Shown: piece after piece, positions 27,349 to 35,702 of the stretch
Numbering within the stretch: position 1 is the first letter of the stretch
How the letters are laid out: each line of letters starts with the position of its first letter
Origin: Bin87 sp963668585
GTDB lineage: Bacteria; Chloroflexota; Dehalococcoidia; Lucifugimonadales; UBA3495
NCBI GenBank assembly: GCA_963668585.1
Contig: OY764869.1
Location: 2,666,001-2,730,000 of the forward strand
DNA length: 64,000 bases
Reading direction: 5' to 3'
Program-made: the position numbers and the translations under genes
The notes under the pieces: model-generated
What the model saw: only the letters and a program-made list of their open reading frames with translations
What the model was told of the DNA's origin: nothing
Databases searched by the model: none

Positions 27349-28197
27349 ATGCCCATTGCTGAAATCAACGGATACCAGATGCATTACTCGGTAGTTGGCG
27401 ATCCCGGATTGCCGGCGCTGGCGCTTATCCACGGCGGACTGGGTGGCGGCGACGGAAGCCAAGACACCATCAACCGTCAGGCTGCGGCGCTATCGGCTGA
27501 ATACCGCTGCATTTTCTACGACCGCCGGGCGTGCGGACAATCGGACGCGCCAGAAGATGGATATGACATCCCCAACTGCGCGGGGGACCTGAGAGGGCTG
27601 CTGCAACACCTCGGCGTCGCCAGCGCGCACATCCTGGGCTCCTCTGCGGGCGGGCCGATTGCCACGCAATTCGCGCTGGACTTCCCGGAAATGACCGAGT
27701 CGCTGATTCTGGTGAACACGATGAGCTACTCGCAGGAAGACCAGCGGGAGGTGCGGCGGCAGGAATTGCGCCAACTCAAGGAACGGATGGCGTCCGAAGG
27801 CCGCGCGGCCGCCGTTGAGCGCGGGATCTCCGACCGTTTCCCGCAACTTGCGACCGATGATCCCGCCAGATTCGCGCGCATCGTGCAGGACAATCTGGGA
27901 CGGGTCGATGGCATCGCGGCGACGCACCAGGCCTATATCGACATCGGGGATTCGCTGGAAGAGCGGTTGCAGGAATTGCAGATGCCGGTGGTGGTGATCC
28001 ACGGCGACGCGGACAGCCGGATACCGGTGGAGTGCGGACACAGTCTGCATGAGCGAATCGCGCAGTCCCGGCTGCACGTGATACCGGGCGCGGAGCATGG
28101 CCTGATGACCAACGATGCGGCGGATCAGACGCGGGCGTTGATTCAGGAGTTCCTGCGCGATTTGCGCGCGGACCGGGCATCGCAGGCGGCCAACTGA
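27349..28197 (+). CDS. Alpha/beta hydrolase
   Basis: The 282-residue protein has a full alpha/beta hydrolase triad: HGGLGGGDGS oxyanion loop, nucleophile elbow LGSSAGGPIA (Ser), acid in VVIHGDADSRIPVE, and His in IPGAEHGLMTND. Such enzymes cleave esters, enol-lactones or C-C bonds of diketones; the substrate is unknown. The ATG at 27349 follows GAGAGGGAGG. A VOC gene follows on the same strand after 55 bases, suggesting shared use in breakdown of an organic compound. Confidence 0.88.
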   Translation: MPIAEINGYQMHYSVVGDPGLPALALIHGGLGGGDGSQDTINRQAAALSAEYRCIFYDRRACGQSDAPEDGYDIPNCAGDLRGLLQHLGVASAHILGSSAGGPIATQFALDFPEMTESLILVNTMSYSQEDQREVRRQELRQLKERMASEGRAAAVERGISDRFPQLATDDPARFARIVQDNLGRVDGIAATHQAYIDIGDSLEERLQELQMPVVVIHGDADSRIPVECGHSLHERIAQSRLHVIPGAEHGLMTNDAADQTRALIQEFLRDLRADRASQAAN

Positions 28198-28252
28198 ATC
28201 TGCCTGAACGCGTCCGGCGCAGCGTGCGCCCCACCATCGGGAGTTCGATCAA

Positions 28253-28660
28253 ATGCCCACAGTAGGAATTGATCACATCGCCATGCCCACGGCCGACGCC
28301 GAAAGGCTCATGGCCTTCTACAAGAGACTCGGGTTTGCCATCAACGACGAGGAAGAATGGCGGGCCGGCACGGCCGGCATCTTTTCCATCCAGATCGGTG
28401 ATTCCAAGGTCAACGTGCATCCCGAACGATACATGGCCAACCTGCGCGGGCCGACGGCGGTTCCCGGCTGCACCGACATCTGCTTCGTGTGGGAAGGCAC
28501 CGTTGAGGAATGCCAGCGGATGCTGGCCGATGCCGGAGTGGAGGTTGTGCAGGGACCGGTGTCCCGCAAGGGCGGCAGGCAACGGGGCGCGGCGCCATCT
28601 CTGAGTCTGTACGCCCGCGATCCTGATCACAACCTGCTGGAATGGATGATTTACCAGTAG
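28253..28660 (+). CDS. VOC (glyoxalase-fold) protein, copy 1
   Basis: The 135-residue protein is a single VOC-superfamily unit with two beta-alpha-beta-beta-beta modules: GIDHIAMPTADAERLMAFYK at the N terminus and SLYARDPDHNLLEWMIY at the C terminus. His8, a central residue and the Glu of LLEWM are the expected metal ligands. VOC proteins include glyoxalases, ring-cleavage dioxygenases and isomerases. It is followed 23 bases later by a near-identical paralogue. Confidence 0.88.
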   Translation: MPTVGIDHIAMPTADAERLMAFYKRLGFAINDEEEWRAGTAGIFSIQIGDSKVNVHPERYMANLRGPTAVPGCTDICFVWEGTVEECQRMLADAGVEVVQGPVSRKGGRQRGAAPSLSLYARDPDHNLLEWMIYQ

Positions 28661-28683
28661 GAATCAAGCCCGGAGGTTTCAGC

Positions 28684-29091
28684 ATGTCCACCGTTGGAAT
28701 TGACCACATCGCCATGCCCACGGCCGACGCCGAGCGGCTCATGGCCTTCTACAAGAACCTGGGTTTCGCCATCAACGACGAGGAAGCATGGAGGGCCGGC
28801 ACGGCCAACATTTTTTCCATCCAGGTCGGCGATTCCAAGATCAACGTTCACCCGGAGGGGTATCTGGCCGATTATCGGGGGCCGACCGCCGTGCCGGGCT
28901 GCACCGACATCTGCTTCGTCTGGAATGGCTCCGTGGAGGATTGCCAGGCGATGCTGGCGGACGCCGGCGTGGAGGTGGTCCGCGGACCCGGGCCACGCAA
29001 AGGCGCGAGGCAACGCGGCGTGCTGCCGGCGGTGAGCCTTTACGCCCGCGACCCCGACAACAACCTGCTGGAGTGGATGATCTACCAGTAG
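28684..29091 (+). CDS. VOC (glyoxalase-fold) protein, copy 2
   Basis: This 135-residue protein is the same length as the preceding one and shares long identical runs with it (GIDHIAMPTADAERLMAFYK; AINDEE; PTAVPGCTDICFVW; LLEWMIYQ), so it is a recent tandem duplicate. Metal-ligand residues are conserved in both. The ATG at 28684 follows GGAGGTTTC. A TPP enzyme follows 34 bases later, so hydrolase, two VOC proteins and TPP enzyme probably form one operon. Confidence 0.88.
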   Translation: MSTVGIDHIAMPTADAERLMAFYKNLGFAINDEEAWRAGTANIFSIQVGDSKINVHPEGYLADYRGPTAVPGCTDICFVWNGSVEDCQAMLADAGVEVVRGPGPRKGARQRGVLPAVSLYARDPDNNLLEWMIYQ

Positions 29092-29125
29092 GATCCCAGC
29101 CACCGACCGCACCAGGAGGCACGAT

Positions 29126-30799
29126 ATGGCACGGATGCTTGGCAAGCACGCTTTGGCGGAGATGCTCGTCGCAGAGGGCGTGGAGTACATCTTTGGCAAC
29201 CCCGGGACCAGCGAAACACCCTTCCTCGACGGGTTGCAGGACTACCCGCAGTTGCAATACGTGCAGGCGCTGCAGGAAGGGACGGCGGTGGGCATGGCGG
29301 ACGGTTACGCCCGCGCGACCGGCAAACCCGCTTTCGCCAACATCCACATCGCCGGAGGGCTGGCCAACGGGATCAGCGGCCTGTACAACGCCTTCCGGGG
29401 CGGCACTCCGCTGGTGCTGACCGCCGGCAACTCGGATACGCGAATGCTCATCAGCGAGCCTGTGCTGTCGGGCGACCTGGTGGAAATGACCAAGCAGTAC
29501 ACCAAGTGGAGCGTTGAAGTCCGCCACGCCTCGGACATACCGGTTGCCATCCGGCGGGCGTTCAAGGAAGCCAAGACGCCGCCCACCGGGCCGGTGTTCG
29601 TGTCGTTTCCCTGGAACACGCTGGACGAAGAGATTGACCTCGAACCGGCGCCATCCTCGGGAGGCTACTTCCGCATACGGCCCGATACGCAGGCAGTGGC
29701 CCGTGCCACCGAACTGCTGGCATCCGCGGAGAATCCAGTGATTGTGGTGGGCGACCGCGTTGCCCAGTCGGGCGCGGTGGAGCAGGTGACTCGCGTCGCC
29801 GAGCAGACGGGAGCGCGGGTCGTCGCCACGTCGTATTCGGAGGTGAACTTCCCGACGGCGCACCCCAACTGGGGCGGAATGCTGAACCTCAACAGTCCGG
29901 CGACCGCCCGGCAGTTCGAGAACGCCGATGTGGTGCTGGCGGTGGGCACCGACGTGTTCGCCTCGTTCCTCTACGTGGATGTGCCGTTCCTGAAGCCCGA
30001 CGTTCGGTTGATCCATCTGGACAGCAATTACTGGGAGATCGAGAAAAGCTACCCCACCGAGGTTGGAATCATGGCGGACCCGGCGGCCGGCATGGCCGAC
30101 CTCGCGGAGTCCCTGGACGGCGCGATGACCGGAAGCCAGCGGGAGGCGGCGGCCACGCGGTCGGCGACGCTGGCGGCCGCGCGGGAACGGGACAATCAGC
30201 GTTACCAGGAGCGCATCAAGGCCAACTGGGACAACCGCCCCATGCCGGTGGAGCGGATGATGCACGAACTGGCCGCCGCCGTTCCGCCCGATACGATAAT
30301 CGCGGACGAAGCGGTTACCTCCCGGCCGGCGGTGAACCGGGCATTCGACTTTGAGAATCCGGGCGACATCTACGGCATACGTGGCGGAGCGCTGGGTTGG
30401 GCGATGCCGGGGGCGCTGGGCGTCAAGTTGGCGCATCCCGACCGTCCTGTGTTGGCGGTGGTGGGCGATGGTGCGTCGATGTACACGGTGCAGGCCCTTT
30501 GGACGGCGAGTCGCTACAACATCCCCGTGGTGTACGCCATCTGCAACAATCAGGCCTATCGCATCCTGAAGGTCAACATGGAAGTGTACTTGCGCGACAT
30601 GCTGGACGACAGCCAGCGCGACAGCGAGTACGTGGGCATGGACTTCGCCAACCGGCTGGACCTGGCCATGATGGCCGAGGCAATGGGAGTGCACGGGGAA
30701 CGGGTGGACGATCCTGCGGAGATTGGGCCGGCCATCACCCGGGCGTTTGAGAGCGGCAAGCCGGCGCTGCTGGACATTTCGATCAGCGGGACGTTGTAG
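29126..30799 (+). CDS. TPP-dependent decarboxylase, benzoylformate decarboxylase-like
   Basis: The 557-residue protein has the three domains of TPP decarboxylases. The N-terminal GNPGTSETPFLDGL is the motif that distinguishes benzoylformate decarboxylase and its relatives from acetolactate synthase. The cofactor-activating Glu is in ALQEGTAVGMADGYAR, and the diphosphate motif is VGDGASMYTVQALWTASRYNIPVVYAICNN. An aromatic or branched 2-oxoacid is the likely substrate. Its operon partners are VOC proteins and a hydrolase, which would fit a catabolic path. AGGAGG precedes the start. Confidence 0.88.
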   Translation: MARMLGKHALAEMLVAEGVEYIFGNPGTSETPFLDGLQDYPQLQYVQALQEGTAVGMADGYARATGKPAFANIHIAGGLANGISGLYNAFRGGTPLVLTAGNSDTRMLISEPVLSGDLVEMTKQYTKWSVEVRHASDIPVAIRRAFKEAKTPPTGPVFVSFPWNTLDEEIDLEPAPSSGGYFRIRPDTQAVARATELLASAENPVIVVGDRVAQSGAVEQVTRVAEQTGARVVATSYSEVNFPTAHPNWGGMLNLNSPATARQFENADVVLAVGTDVFASFLYVDVPFLKPDVRLIHLDSNYWEIEKSYPTEVGIMADPAAGMADLAESLDGAMTGSQREAAATRSATLAAARERDNQRYQERIKANWDNRPMPVERMMHELAAAVPPDTIIADEAVTSRPAVNRAFDFENPGDIYGIRGGALGWAMPGALGVKLAHPDRPVLAVVGDGASMYTVQALWTASRYNIPVVYAICNNQAYRILKVNMEVYLRDMLDDSQRDSEYVGMDFANRLDLAMMAEAMGVHGERVDDPAEIGPAITRAFESGKPALLDISISGTL

Positions 30800-30827
30800 G
30801 ATTGCCGGGGTTCCGGCGCACATGCTG

Positions 30828-30850
30828 CGGGCGGGTTTGTCACCCGCCCG
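30828..30850. terminator. Hairpin between convergent genes
   Basis: CGGGCGGGT (30828-30836) pairs with ACCCGCCCG (30842-30850). No T-tract follows, so termination is only suggested by position between converging genes. Confidence 0.5.
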
Positions 30851-30880
30851 TACGCATCTCCGGATTCGTTGGGAAGGCGT

Positions 30881-31363
30881 CTATTCTTCCGGTCGCTCGG
30901 CCATGGCGAGGACCTCGGCCCACTCTTCGGGCGTTACGGGCTGGACTGAGAGGCGTTGGCCCCGCCTGGTGACCAGCATATCGGCGAGCGCGGGGTTGGC
31001 CTTCAGTTCGTTGAGGCTGATGAAGCGGGGCAGACGGCGCTCGGCCTTGATGTCCACCATCATCCACGTCGGGTTGGTGGGGTCCGATTTGGAATCGTAG
31101 TAGCGAGAGTCCGGGTCCCATGCCGTGTGGTCGGGGTAGCCTTCCCGCACTATCCGGGCGGTGCCGACCACGCCGGGCGGTTTGGCGTTGCTGTGGTAGA
31201 AGAGGATGTAATCGCCTTCCTTCATGTCGTCCCGCATGAAGTTGCGCGCCTGATAGTTGCGGACGCCGTCCCATTCGGCGGTCTGTCCGTCTTCAGACTG
31301 GAGGTCGTCGAAGGAGTAGGACGAGGGTTCCGACTTGAAGAGCCAGTAGCGTGGTTCCGACAT
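30881..31363 (-). CDS. EVE-domain protein
   Basis: The 160-residue product is a full EVE domain: YWLFKSEPSSYSFDDL at the start, WDGVRNYQARNFMRDDMKEGDYILFYHSN, and VDIKAERRLPRFISLNELK. EVE domains have a PUA-like fold and bind modified bases in DNA or RNA; stand-alone EVE proteins of this type are common and poorly characterised. It lies 38 bases downstream of the P-II gene on the same strand. Confidence 0.92.
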   Translation of the reverse strand: MSEPRYWLFKSEPSSYSFDDLQSEDGQTAEWDGVRNYQARNFMRDDMKEGDYILFYHSNAKPPGVVGTARIVREGYPDHTAWDPDSRYYDSKSDPTNPTWMMVDIKAERRLPRFISLNELKANPALADMLVTRRGQRLSVQPVTPEEWAEVLAMAERPEE

Positions 31364-31401
31364 GATGCCAACTCCAACTCGGTATGCGGGCCGGGGCGCC
31401 G

Positions 31402-31746
31402 CTATACGGCGTCGGCGCCGTGTTCTCCGGTGCGGATGCGGATGGCGTCGTTGACCGGGTAGACGAAGATCTTGCCGTCGCCGGGGTTGCCAGTGATGGC
31501 GTTGGTGCGGATGACGTCCACCGCGCGGTCGGTGTCAGTGTCGTTGACCACGACCTCGAGCTTGACCTTGGGCAGCATGTCGATGTGGTAGGTGCCCAGG
31601 CCTCTGGCGGCGGTTACTTCCACGCCACCCTGGGCTCCACGACCGCTCACCTGGGTGACGGTCAGGCCAACGATGCCGGCGTCGCTGAGAGCGTCTTTCA
31701 CGCTGTTCAATCGTTCGGGGCGAAATATCGCTTCAATTTTGATCAT
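31402..31746 (-). CDS. glnB: P-II family signalling protein with an atypical T-loop
   Basis: The 114-residue protein has the P-II frame: MIKIEAIFRPERLNSVKDAL, the B-loop and C-terminal signature GDGKIFVYPVNDAIRIRTGE. The T-loop (GAQGGVEVTAARGLGTYHID) is about two residues longer than usual and lacks the YRGAEY element with the uridylylated Tyr51, so classical GlnD control is unlikely. P-II trimers bind ATP, ADP and 2-oxoglutarate and regulate nitrogen or carbon proteins. No amtB or glnA is adjacent; its neighbours are an acyl-CoA ligase and EVE. Confidence 0.88.
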   Translation of the reverse strand: MIKIEAIFRPERLNSVKDALSDAGIVGLTVTQVSGRGAQGGVEVTAARGLGTYHIDMLPKVKLEVVVNDTDTDRAVDVIRTNAITGNPGDGKIFVYPVNDAIRIRTGEHGADAV

Positions 31747-31788
31747 TGGGAAATCTCCTGGTTGCGCAGGGGTTATGGTCCTGGTTTA

Positions 31789-33417
31789 TCAGCGTCGGAT
31801 CTGGATGCCGGCGGCTTCTCGGTCGAAACAGCCGACGATCAGGTCGTCCCGTTCCTGCCGCAGCACGTCCTTGCGCACGCGCAGGCTGGGCGTGCGAGGC
31901 AGTTCTTCGCGAATCTCGATGTACCTGGGCACTTTGAAGTAGGCGAGATTTTCGGCGCACCAATAGACCACGTCCTCTGGGGCCACGGTTTCGCCGGGTC
32001 GCGGCGTTACGTAGGCTTTCACCTCGTCCTCACCGAGGTCCGAGGGGACTGCGATGATGGCGCAGTCGAGGACGCGTTCGTGCCGTTTGATCACGTCCTC
32101 GACTTCCTGGGAGGATATGTTCTCCCCACGCCGTCGGATGACGTCCTTCTTGCGGTCCACGAAATAAAGGTACCCGTCGTCGTCCTGCCAGCCAAGGTCG
32201 CCGGTAAACAACCAGCCGTTTCGCAAGGAGGCGTTGGTCTCGGTTTCGTTTCGCCAGTAACCTGCCATGGTTGCCGGGTTGCGGACCGTTATCTCTCCGG
32301 GCGACCCGGTGGGAACGGGTGCACCTTCGTCGTTGACAATTCGCACGGTGTTGTCGAAAGCAGGGTCGGGATGCTGCCGGGGTTGGCCTGAAGAATTGGG
32401 ACGGCGTTCACCCCGTATCGTCTCGATGGTTCCGTAACAGGTCTCGGTCATGCCGAATCCGACGATGATGTCGGTGCCGAACCGCTGCTCGAACTCGGAC
32501 AGGAACTCGGGCGAAAAAGACGGCGATCCGTAGAAAAGACGCACGGTGTTGTCGCGATCATCGGGCTGCGGGTCGTTTTTCGCCAGCACCGGCATCATCA
32601 TGCCGATGAAGTTGACCACCGTGGCGCGGGCGTCGCGCACCTGCTGCCAGAAGCGGGAAGCGCTGAACCGGTCCTGCACCACCAGGGTTGCGCCGGACGC
32701 CAGTGTTCCCATGGTGCTGTAATACTGGGCGTTGGCGTGGAAGTAGGGCAGGCAGGTGAAGAAACGGTCGTCGGGGGTGGCCTGGGTCCACAGCGCAAAT
32801 CCCTGTCCTGCCGAAACGTACATCTGGTGCGTGACCTGCACTCCCTTGGGGTTGCCGGTGGTACCCGAGGTGTACTGCAGCATGGAAATATCGGTGGGCG
32901 ACACCGTCGGCAGTTGGTCCAATTCCGGAAATTGCGCCAGCAGTTGGCCGTAGTCCTGCCACCCCTGGCCGCTCTCACCGCCCACTAACAGGCGGCGCTG
33001 CACGCACGGGGCGATGTCGGCCGCCTGGGTCGCCACATCGATCAGGCTGTCGTGGGCCACCAGGGCCGCCGCTTCGGCGTTGTTCAATATGTAGGCCATC
33101 TCATCGCGCCGGTAGGCCGTATTGATGGTGACGGCGATGCCGCCGATGAGTGAGAGGCCGAACCAGGTGTACAGCACCTCGGGCACGTTGGGCAGGAACA
33201 GGCACACCCGGTCGCCGTGGCCGATGCCCATAGAACGGAACATGGCGGCAGCCTGCCGGCAACGTCCCATGAATTGGCGATAGGTGATCTGCTGTCCGTC
33301 GATCTCGACGAAGACTTTGTCGGGGTATTCCGAAGTGACGATTTCCAGAAATTCGCCGAGGGATTTTTCCCAGGACTGTCGTCCGGGTAACGCATCCAGA
33401 CCAAGTATGTTGCTCAT
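31789..33417 (-). CDS. AMP-forming acyl-CoA ligase (CaiC-like)
   Basis: The 542-residue protein has the adenylate-forming core: LQYTSGTTGNPKGVQVTH (P-loop), FGMTETCYG (A5), WLFTGDLGWQDDDGYLYFVDRKKDVI (A7-A8), and the hinge before RRGENISSQEVEDV. The C-terminal adenylation Lys, normally in PxTxxGKxxK, is replaced here by PRTPSLRVRK, a variant seen in some carnitine-CoA-ligase-like proteins. It probably activates a carboxylic acid as its CoA thioester. The ATG at 33417 fits the family start. Confidence 0.88.
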   Translation of the reverse strand: MSNILGLDALPGRQSWEKSLGEFLEIVTSEYPDKVFVEIDGQQITYRQFMGRCRQAAAMFRSMGIGHGDRVCLFLPNVPEVLYTWFGLSLIGGIAVTINTAYRRDEMAYILNNAEAAALVAHDSLIDVATQAADIAPCVQRRLLVGGESGQGWQDYGQLLAQFPELDQLPTVSPTDISMLQYTSGTTGNPKGVQVTHQMYVSAGQGFALWTQATPDDRFFTCLPYFHANAQYYSTMGTLASGATLVVQDRFSASRFWQQVRDARATVVNFIGMMMPVLAKNDPQPDDRDNTVRLFYGSPSFSPEFLSEFEQRFGTDIIVGFGMTETCYGTIETIRGERRPNSSGQPRQHPDPAFDNTVRIVNDEGAPVPTGSPGEITVRNPATMAGYWRNETETNASLRNGWLFTGDLGWQDDDGYLYFVDRKKDVIRRRGENISSQEVEDVIKRHERVLDCAIIAVPSDLGEDEVKAYVTPRPGETVAPEDVVYWCAENLAYFKVPRYIEIREELPRTPSLRVRKDVLRQERDDLIVGCFDREAAGIQIRR

Positions 33418-33714
33418 TTCAATATCTCGACAGCCGCCGTTGGGCGGGATTGCAAGCGATTTCACGCTAACACGGAGGCCCGGCATGGTCAATAGGCGGC
33501 AGGTTTCGTTCGATTGACGTCCGCCCGTCCTTCGACAGGCTCAGGATGAGCGGACTACTTCGTCTATCGTCAATAGATGGGCGGACACCTCGTCTATCGT
33601 CAATGATCGAATGGCTCCGGCTGCCGGGGGTGTGGTTTGACACGGTTTTGAGGCCGTTTTACACTGCCGAAACCCTGATGCGAAACCGGCAAACCGCCGG
33701 ACCGCGAGATTGCC
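33418..33714. repeat. Gene-free stretch with a REP-like repeat and a duplicated tail
   Basis: A hairpin-repeat copy lies at 33522-33552. Its tail is duplicated with a 31-base period: AGCGGACTACTTCGTCTATC from 33549 and the related unit from 33580, ending ATCGAATGG at 33606-33614. This is the only notable content. Confidence 0.75.
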
Positions 33715-34128
33715 ATGCCTGTTCCAGTGGACGAACGATGCCTGCGCCTGACCTCCGAGGACGGCACTGCCGGCACGCTGCTGGGTATGCGGTGCGTCGA
33801 TTGCGATGTCGTGGTGTTTGGGCCGGCCACGTTCTGCCAGTCCTGCTCGTCGCGGGAACTCACCGAGGTCGAGCTTTCGACGGAGGGCACGCTGTATAGC
33901 CATACCATAGTGCGCGTGCCGCCGGCCGGATGGCCGGGCCCGGTACCCTACGTGCTGGGCGAGGTTGAGTTGCCGGAAGGGCCGCACGTGCTGGCGGAAG
34001 TGATTGATTGTCCGCCCGATTCGCTCAGGGTGGGGATGCCTGTGGCGCTGGCGTTGCAACCGGTGTCGATGGCCGACGTTGCGGACTCGGAACGGGTGGT
34101 GTACAAATGGCGTCCCACCGCCGGGTAG
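33715..34128 (+). CDS. Zn-ribbon OB-fold protein (DUF35 family), thiolase partner
   Basis: The 137-residue product begins with a zinc ribbon (MRCVDCDVVVFGPATFCQSC, two CxxC pairs) followed by an OB-fold (LYSHTIVRVPPAGWPGPVPYVLGEVELPEG). Proteins of this type are found beside thiolases and hold the substrate CoA in acetyl-CoA acetyltransferase/HMG-CoA synthase complexes. A thiolase-fold gene follows 34 bases later on the same strand, in agreement. Confidence 0.9.
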   Translation: MPVPVDERCLRLTSEDGTAGTLLGMRCVDCDVVVFGPATFCQSCSSRELTEVELSTEGTLYSHTIVRVPPAGWPGPVPYVLGEVELPEGPHVLAEVIDCPPDSLRVGMPVALALQPVSMADVADSERVVYKWRPTAG

Positions 34129-34162
34129 CCGCAAAACCAGGATACGGAAAACCAGGAGATTG

Positions 34163-35320
34163 ATGATGACCCAGTTCCGACCGGGCCGTGATGTTTACGT
34201 AGTGGGGGTGGGCCTGCATGCCTTCGGGCGTTTTCCCGAAGAGAGCCTGTCCGACCTCGCCCGCGACGCGGTGGTTGATGCGCTCCGTGATTCCGGCGTT
34301 CCATGGCCGGCGATTCCTGTGGCGTATTTTGGCCACGTCTATTATCACGGTATGTCGGTGGGCGAGACGACGCTGGCGCAGTTGGGTCTGACCGGCGTTC
34401 CGATTATCAACGTGGAGAACGCGTGCTCCAGCGGTTCGACGGCCTTCTGGCAGGCGTACTGGGGCATCACGTCGGGAGTGTTCGACCTGGCGTTGGCGTT
34501 CGGCGCGGAGAAGGTTCCGGGCGGGCCGGTGACGGTGACGGCGGAGAACAGCCCGGCGCGTTACATCGGCGGCGACCACATGATGGCTGGCTACGCGCTG
34601 CGGATGACGCGCTACATGGAGGAGACGGGCGCGCCGGCGTCGGCGTTGGCCCAGGTGACGGTCAAGGCGCGGCAGAACGCGTCGATGAATCCCTACGCGC
34701 ACCGCAAGGATACCTATTCGGTGGAGGACGTGCTGAACTCGCGGCTGATCGCCGACCCGCTGACGCTGTACCAGTGCTGCCCCACCAGCGAGGGCGGCGC
34801 GGCGGCAGTGCTGTGCGCGGGCGACGCCCTGGACGCGCATGGAATCGATCGGAGCCGGGCCATACGCATCGCCGCCGCCACGTTGACCTCCGGCAACTAC
34901 AATGGCCGGGGCAGCGACCATTCGGCGTTTAGCCCCTACCGGACCGAGCCGGCGGCCTTGCAGGCCTACGAGATGGCCGGCATCGGCCCCGAGGACGTGG
35001 ATCTCGTACAGGTTCACGACGCCGCCACCATCGGGGAATTACAGCAGATTGAAGCCCTGCAACTTTTCCCATACGGGGAAGCGTGGCAGGCGACGGTGGA
35101 GGGGCGCACGGCCCTGACCGGCGACGTGCCGGTGAACACCGACGGCGGCCTGTTGGCGATGGGGCACCCGTTCGGGGCCACGGGCATCCGGATGGTTCAC
35201 GAAACGGTAACGCAGTTGCGCGGGGAAGCCGGGCCGCGGCAGGTGGATAACCCGCGCGTGGGCGTGGCGCAATGCTCCGGCGCCGGGGACGTCACCACGG
35301 TTCACATCCTGACCCGATAG
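34163..35320 (+). CDS. Thiolase-family protein (SCP-x/acetyl-CoA acetyltransferase type)
   Basis: The 385-residue protein has thiolase motifs: nucleophilic Cys in NACSSGSTAFW (near residue 92), the GHPFGATGIRMVHE segment with the active-site His, and the C-terminal CSGAGD with the second Cys. SCP-x-type members work with DUF35 proteins such as the one upstream. It would cleave or form 3-oxoacyl-CoA. Two adjacent ATG codons (34163 and 34166) follow AGGAG; I use the first. A 94-residue orphan follows closely. Confidence 0.9.
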   Translation: MMTQFRPGRDVYVVGVGLHAFGRFPEESLSDLARDAVVDALRDSGVPWPAIPVAYFGHVYYHGMSVGETTLAQLGLTGVPIINVENACSSGSTAFWQAYWGITSGVFDLALAFGAEKVPGGPVTVTAENSPARYIGGDHMMAGYALRMTRYMEETGAPASALAQVTVKARQNASMNPYAHRKDTYSVEDVLNSRLIADPLTLYQCCPTSEGGAAAVLCAGDALDAHGIDRSRAIRIAAATLTSGNYNGRGSDHSAFSPYRTEPAALQAYEMAGIGPEDVDLVQVHDAATIGELQQIEALQLFPYGEAWQATVEGRTALTGDVPVNTDGGLLAMGHPFGATGIRMVHETVTQLRGEAGPRQVDNPRVGVAQCSGAGDVTTVHILTR

Positions 35321-35338
35321 TGTCGGGGAGTCGTTGAG

Positions 35339-35623
35339 ATGGCCAACTATCTGATCATGGCGGCCATGAAGGGGCGGTTCATGTCGGAGTTGGGGAACCT
35401 CTACGACAATTTCCAGATGCTGGGATATATGGAGGGGGCTTCGCCGTTCGATGCGGTGGCCGCATTCTTTGACCAGCCCAGGTTCCCGATCGTGTGGGCC
35501 GATGTGGAGTATATGTGGGCGGAACTGCTGGCGGACGATCCGGCGAACGGGCACCACGGCGAGTACGAGCGCGTGTACATCGCCTCGCTGCGTGAGCGTT
35601 GGGAAGGCAGTTCGCGCAACTGA
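35339..35623 (+). CDS. Small protein of unknown function
   Basis: I do not recognise this 94-residue protein. It is acidic and aromatic-rich, with predicted helices (NLYDNFQMLGYM, SPFDAVAAFFD, ADVEYMWAELLAD) and no membrane segment or metal motif. It starts 18 bases after the thiolase gene and the operon ends at a hairpin just downstream, so it may be an accessory of the OB-fold/thiolase pair. Confidence 0.6.
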   Translation: MANYLIMAAMKGRFMSELGNLYDNFQMLGYMEGASPFDAVAAFFDQPRFPIVWADVEYMWAELLADDPANGHHGEYERVYIASLRERWEGSSRN

Positions 35624-35625
35624 AA

Positions 35626-35650
35626 ATGGGGCGGTTGCAACCCGCCCCAT
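35626..35650. terminator. Bidirectional hairpin terminator
   Basis: ATGGGGCGG (35626-35634) faces CCGCCCCAT (35642-35650) around a small palindromic loop. It lies between the converging orphan gene and the HpcH aldolase gene, with only a short T-tract. Confidence 0.65.
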
Positions 35651-35702
35651 ATATCTTTAAACGTCCAGACCGAACGGAGTCGGACCTTACGGATCCGGTG
35701 CG

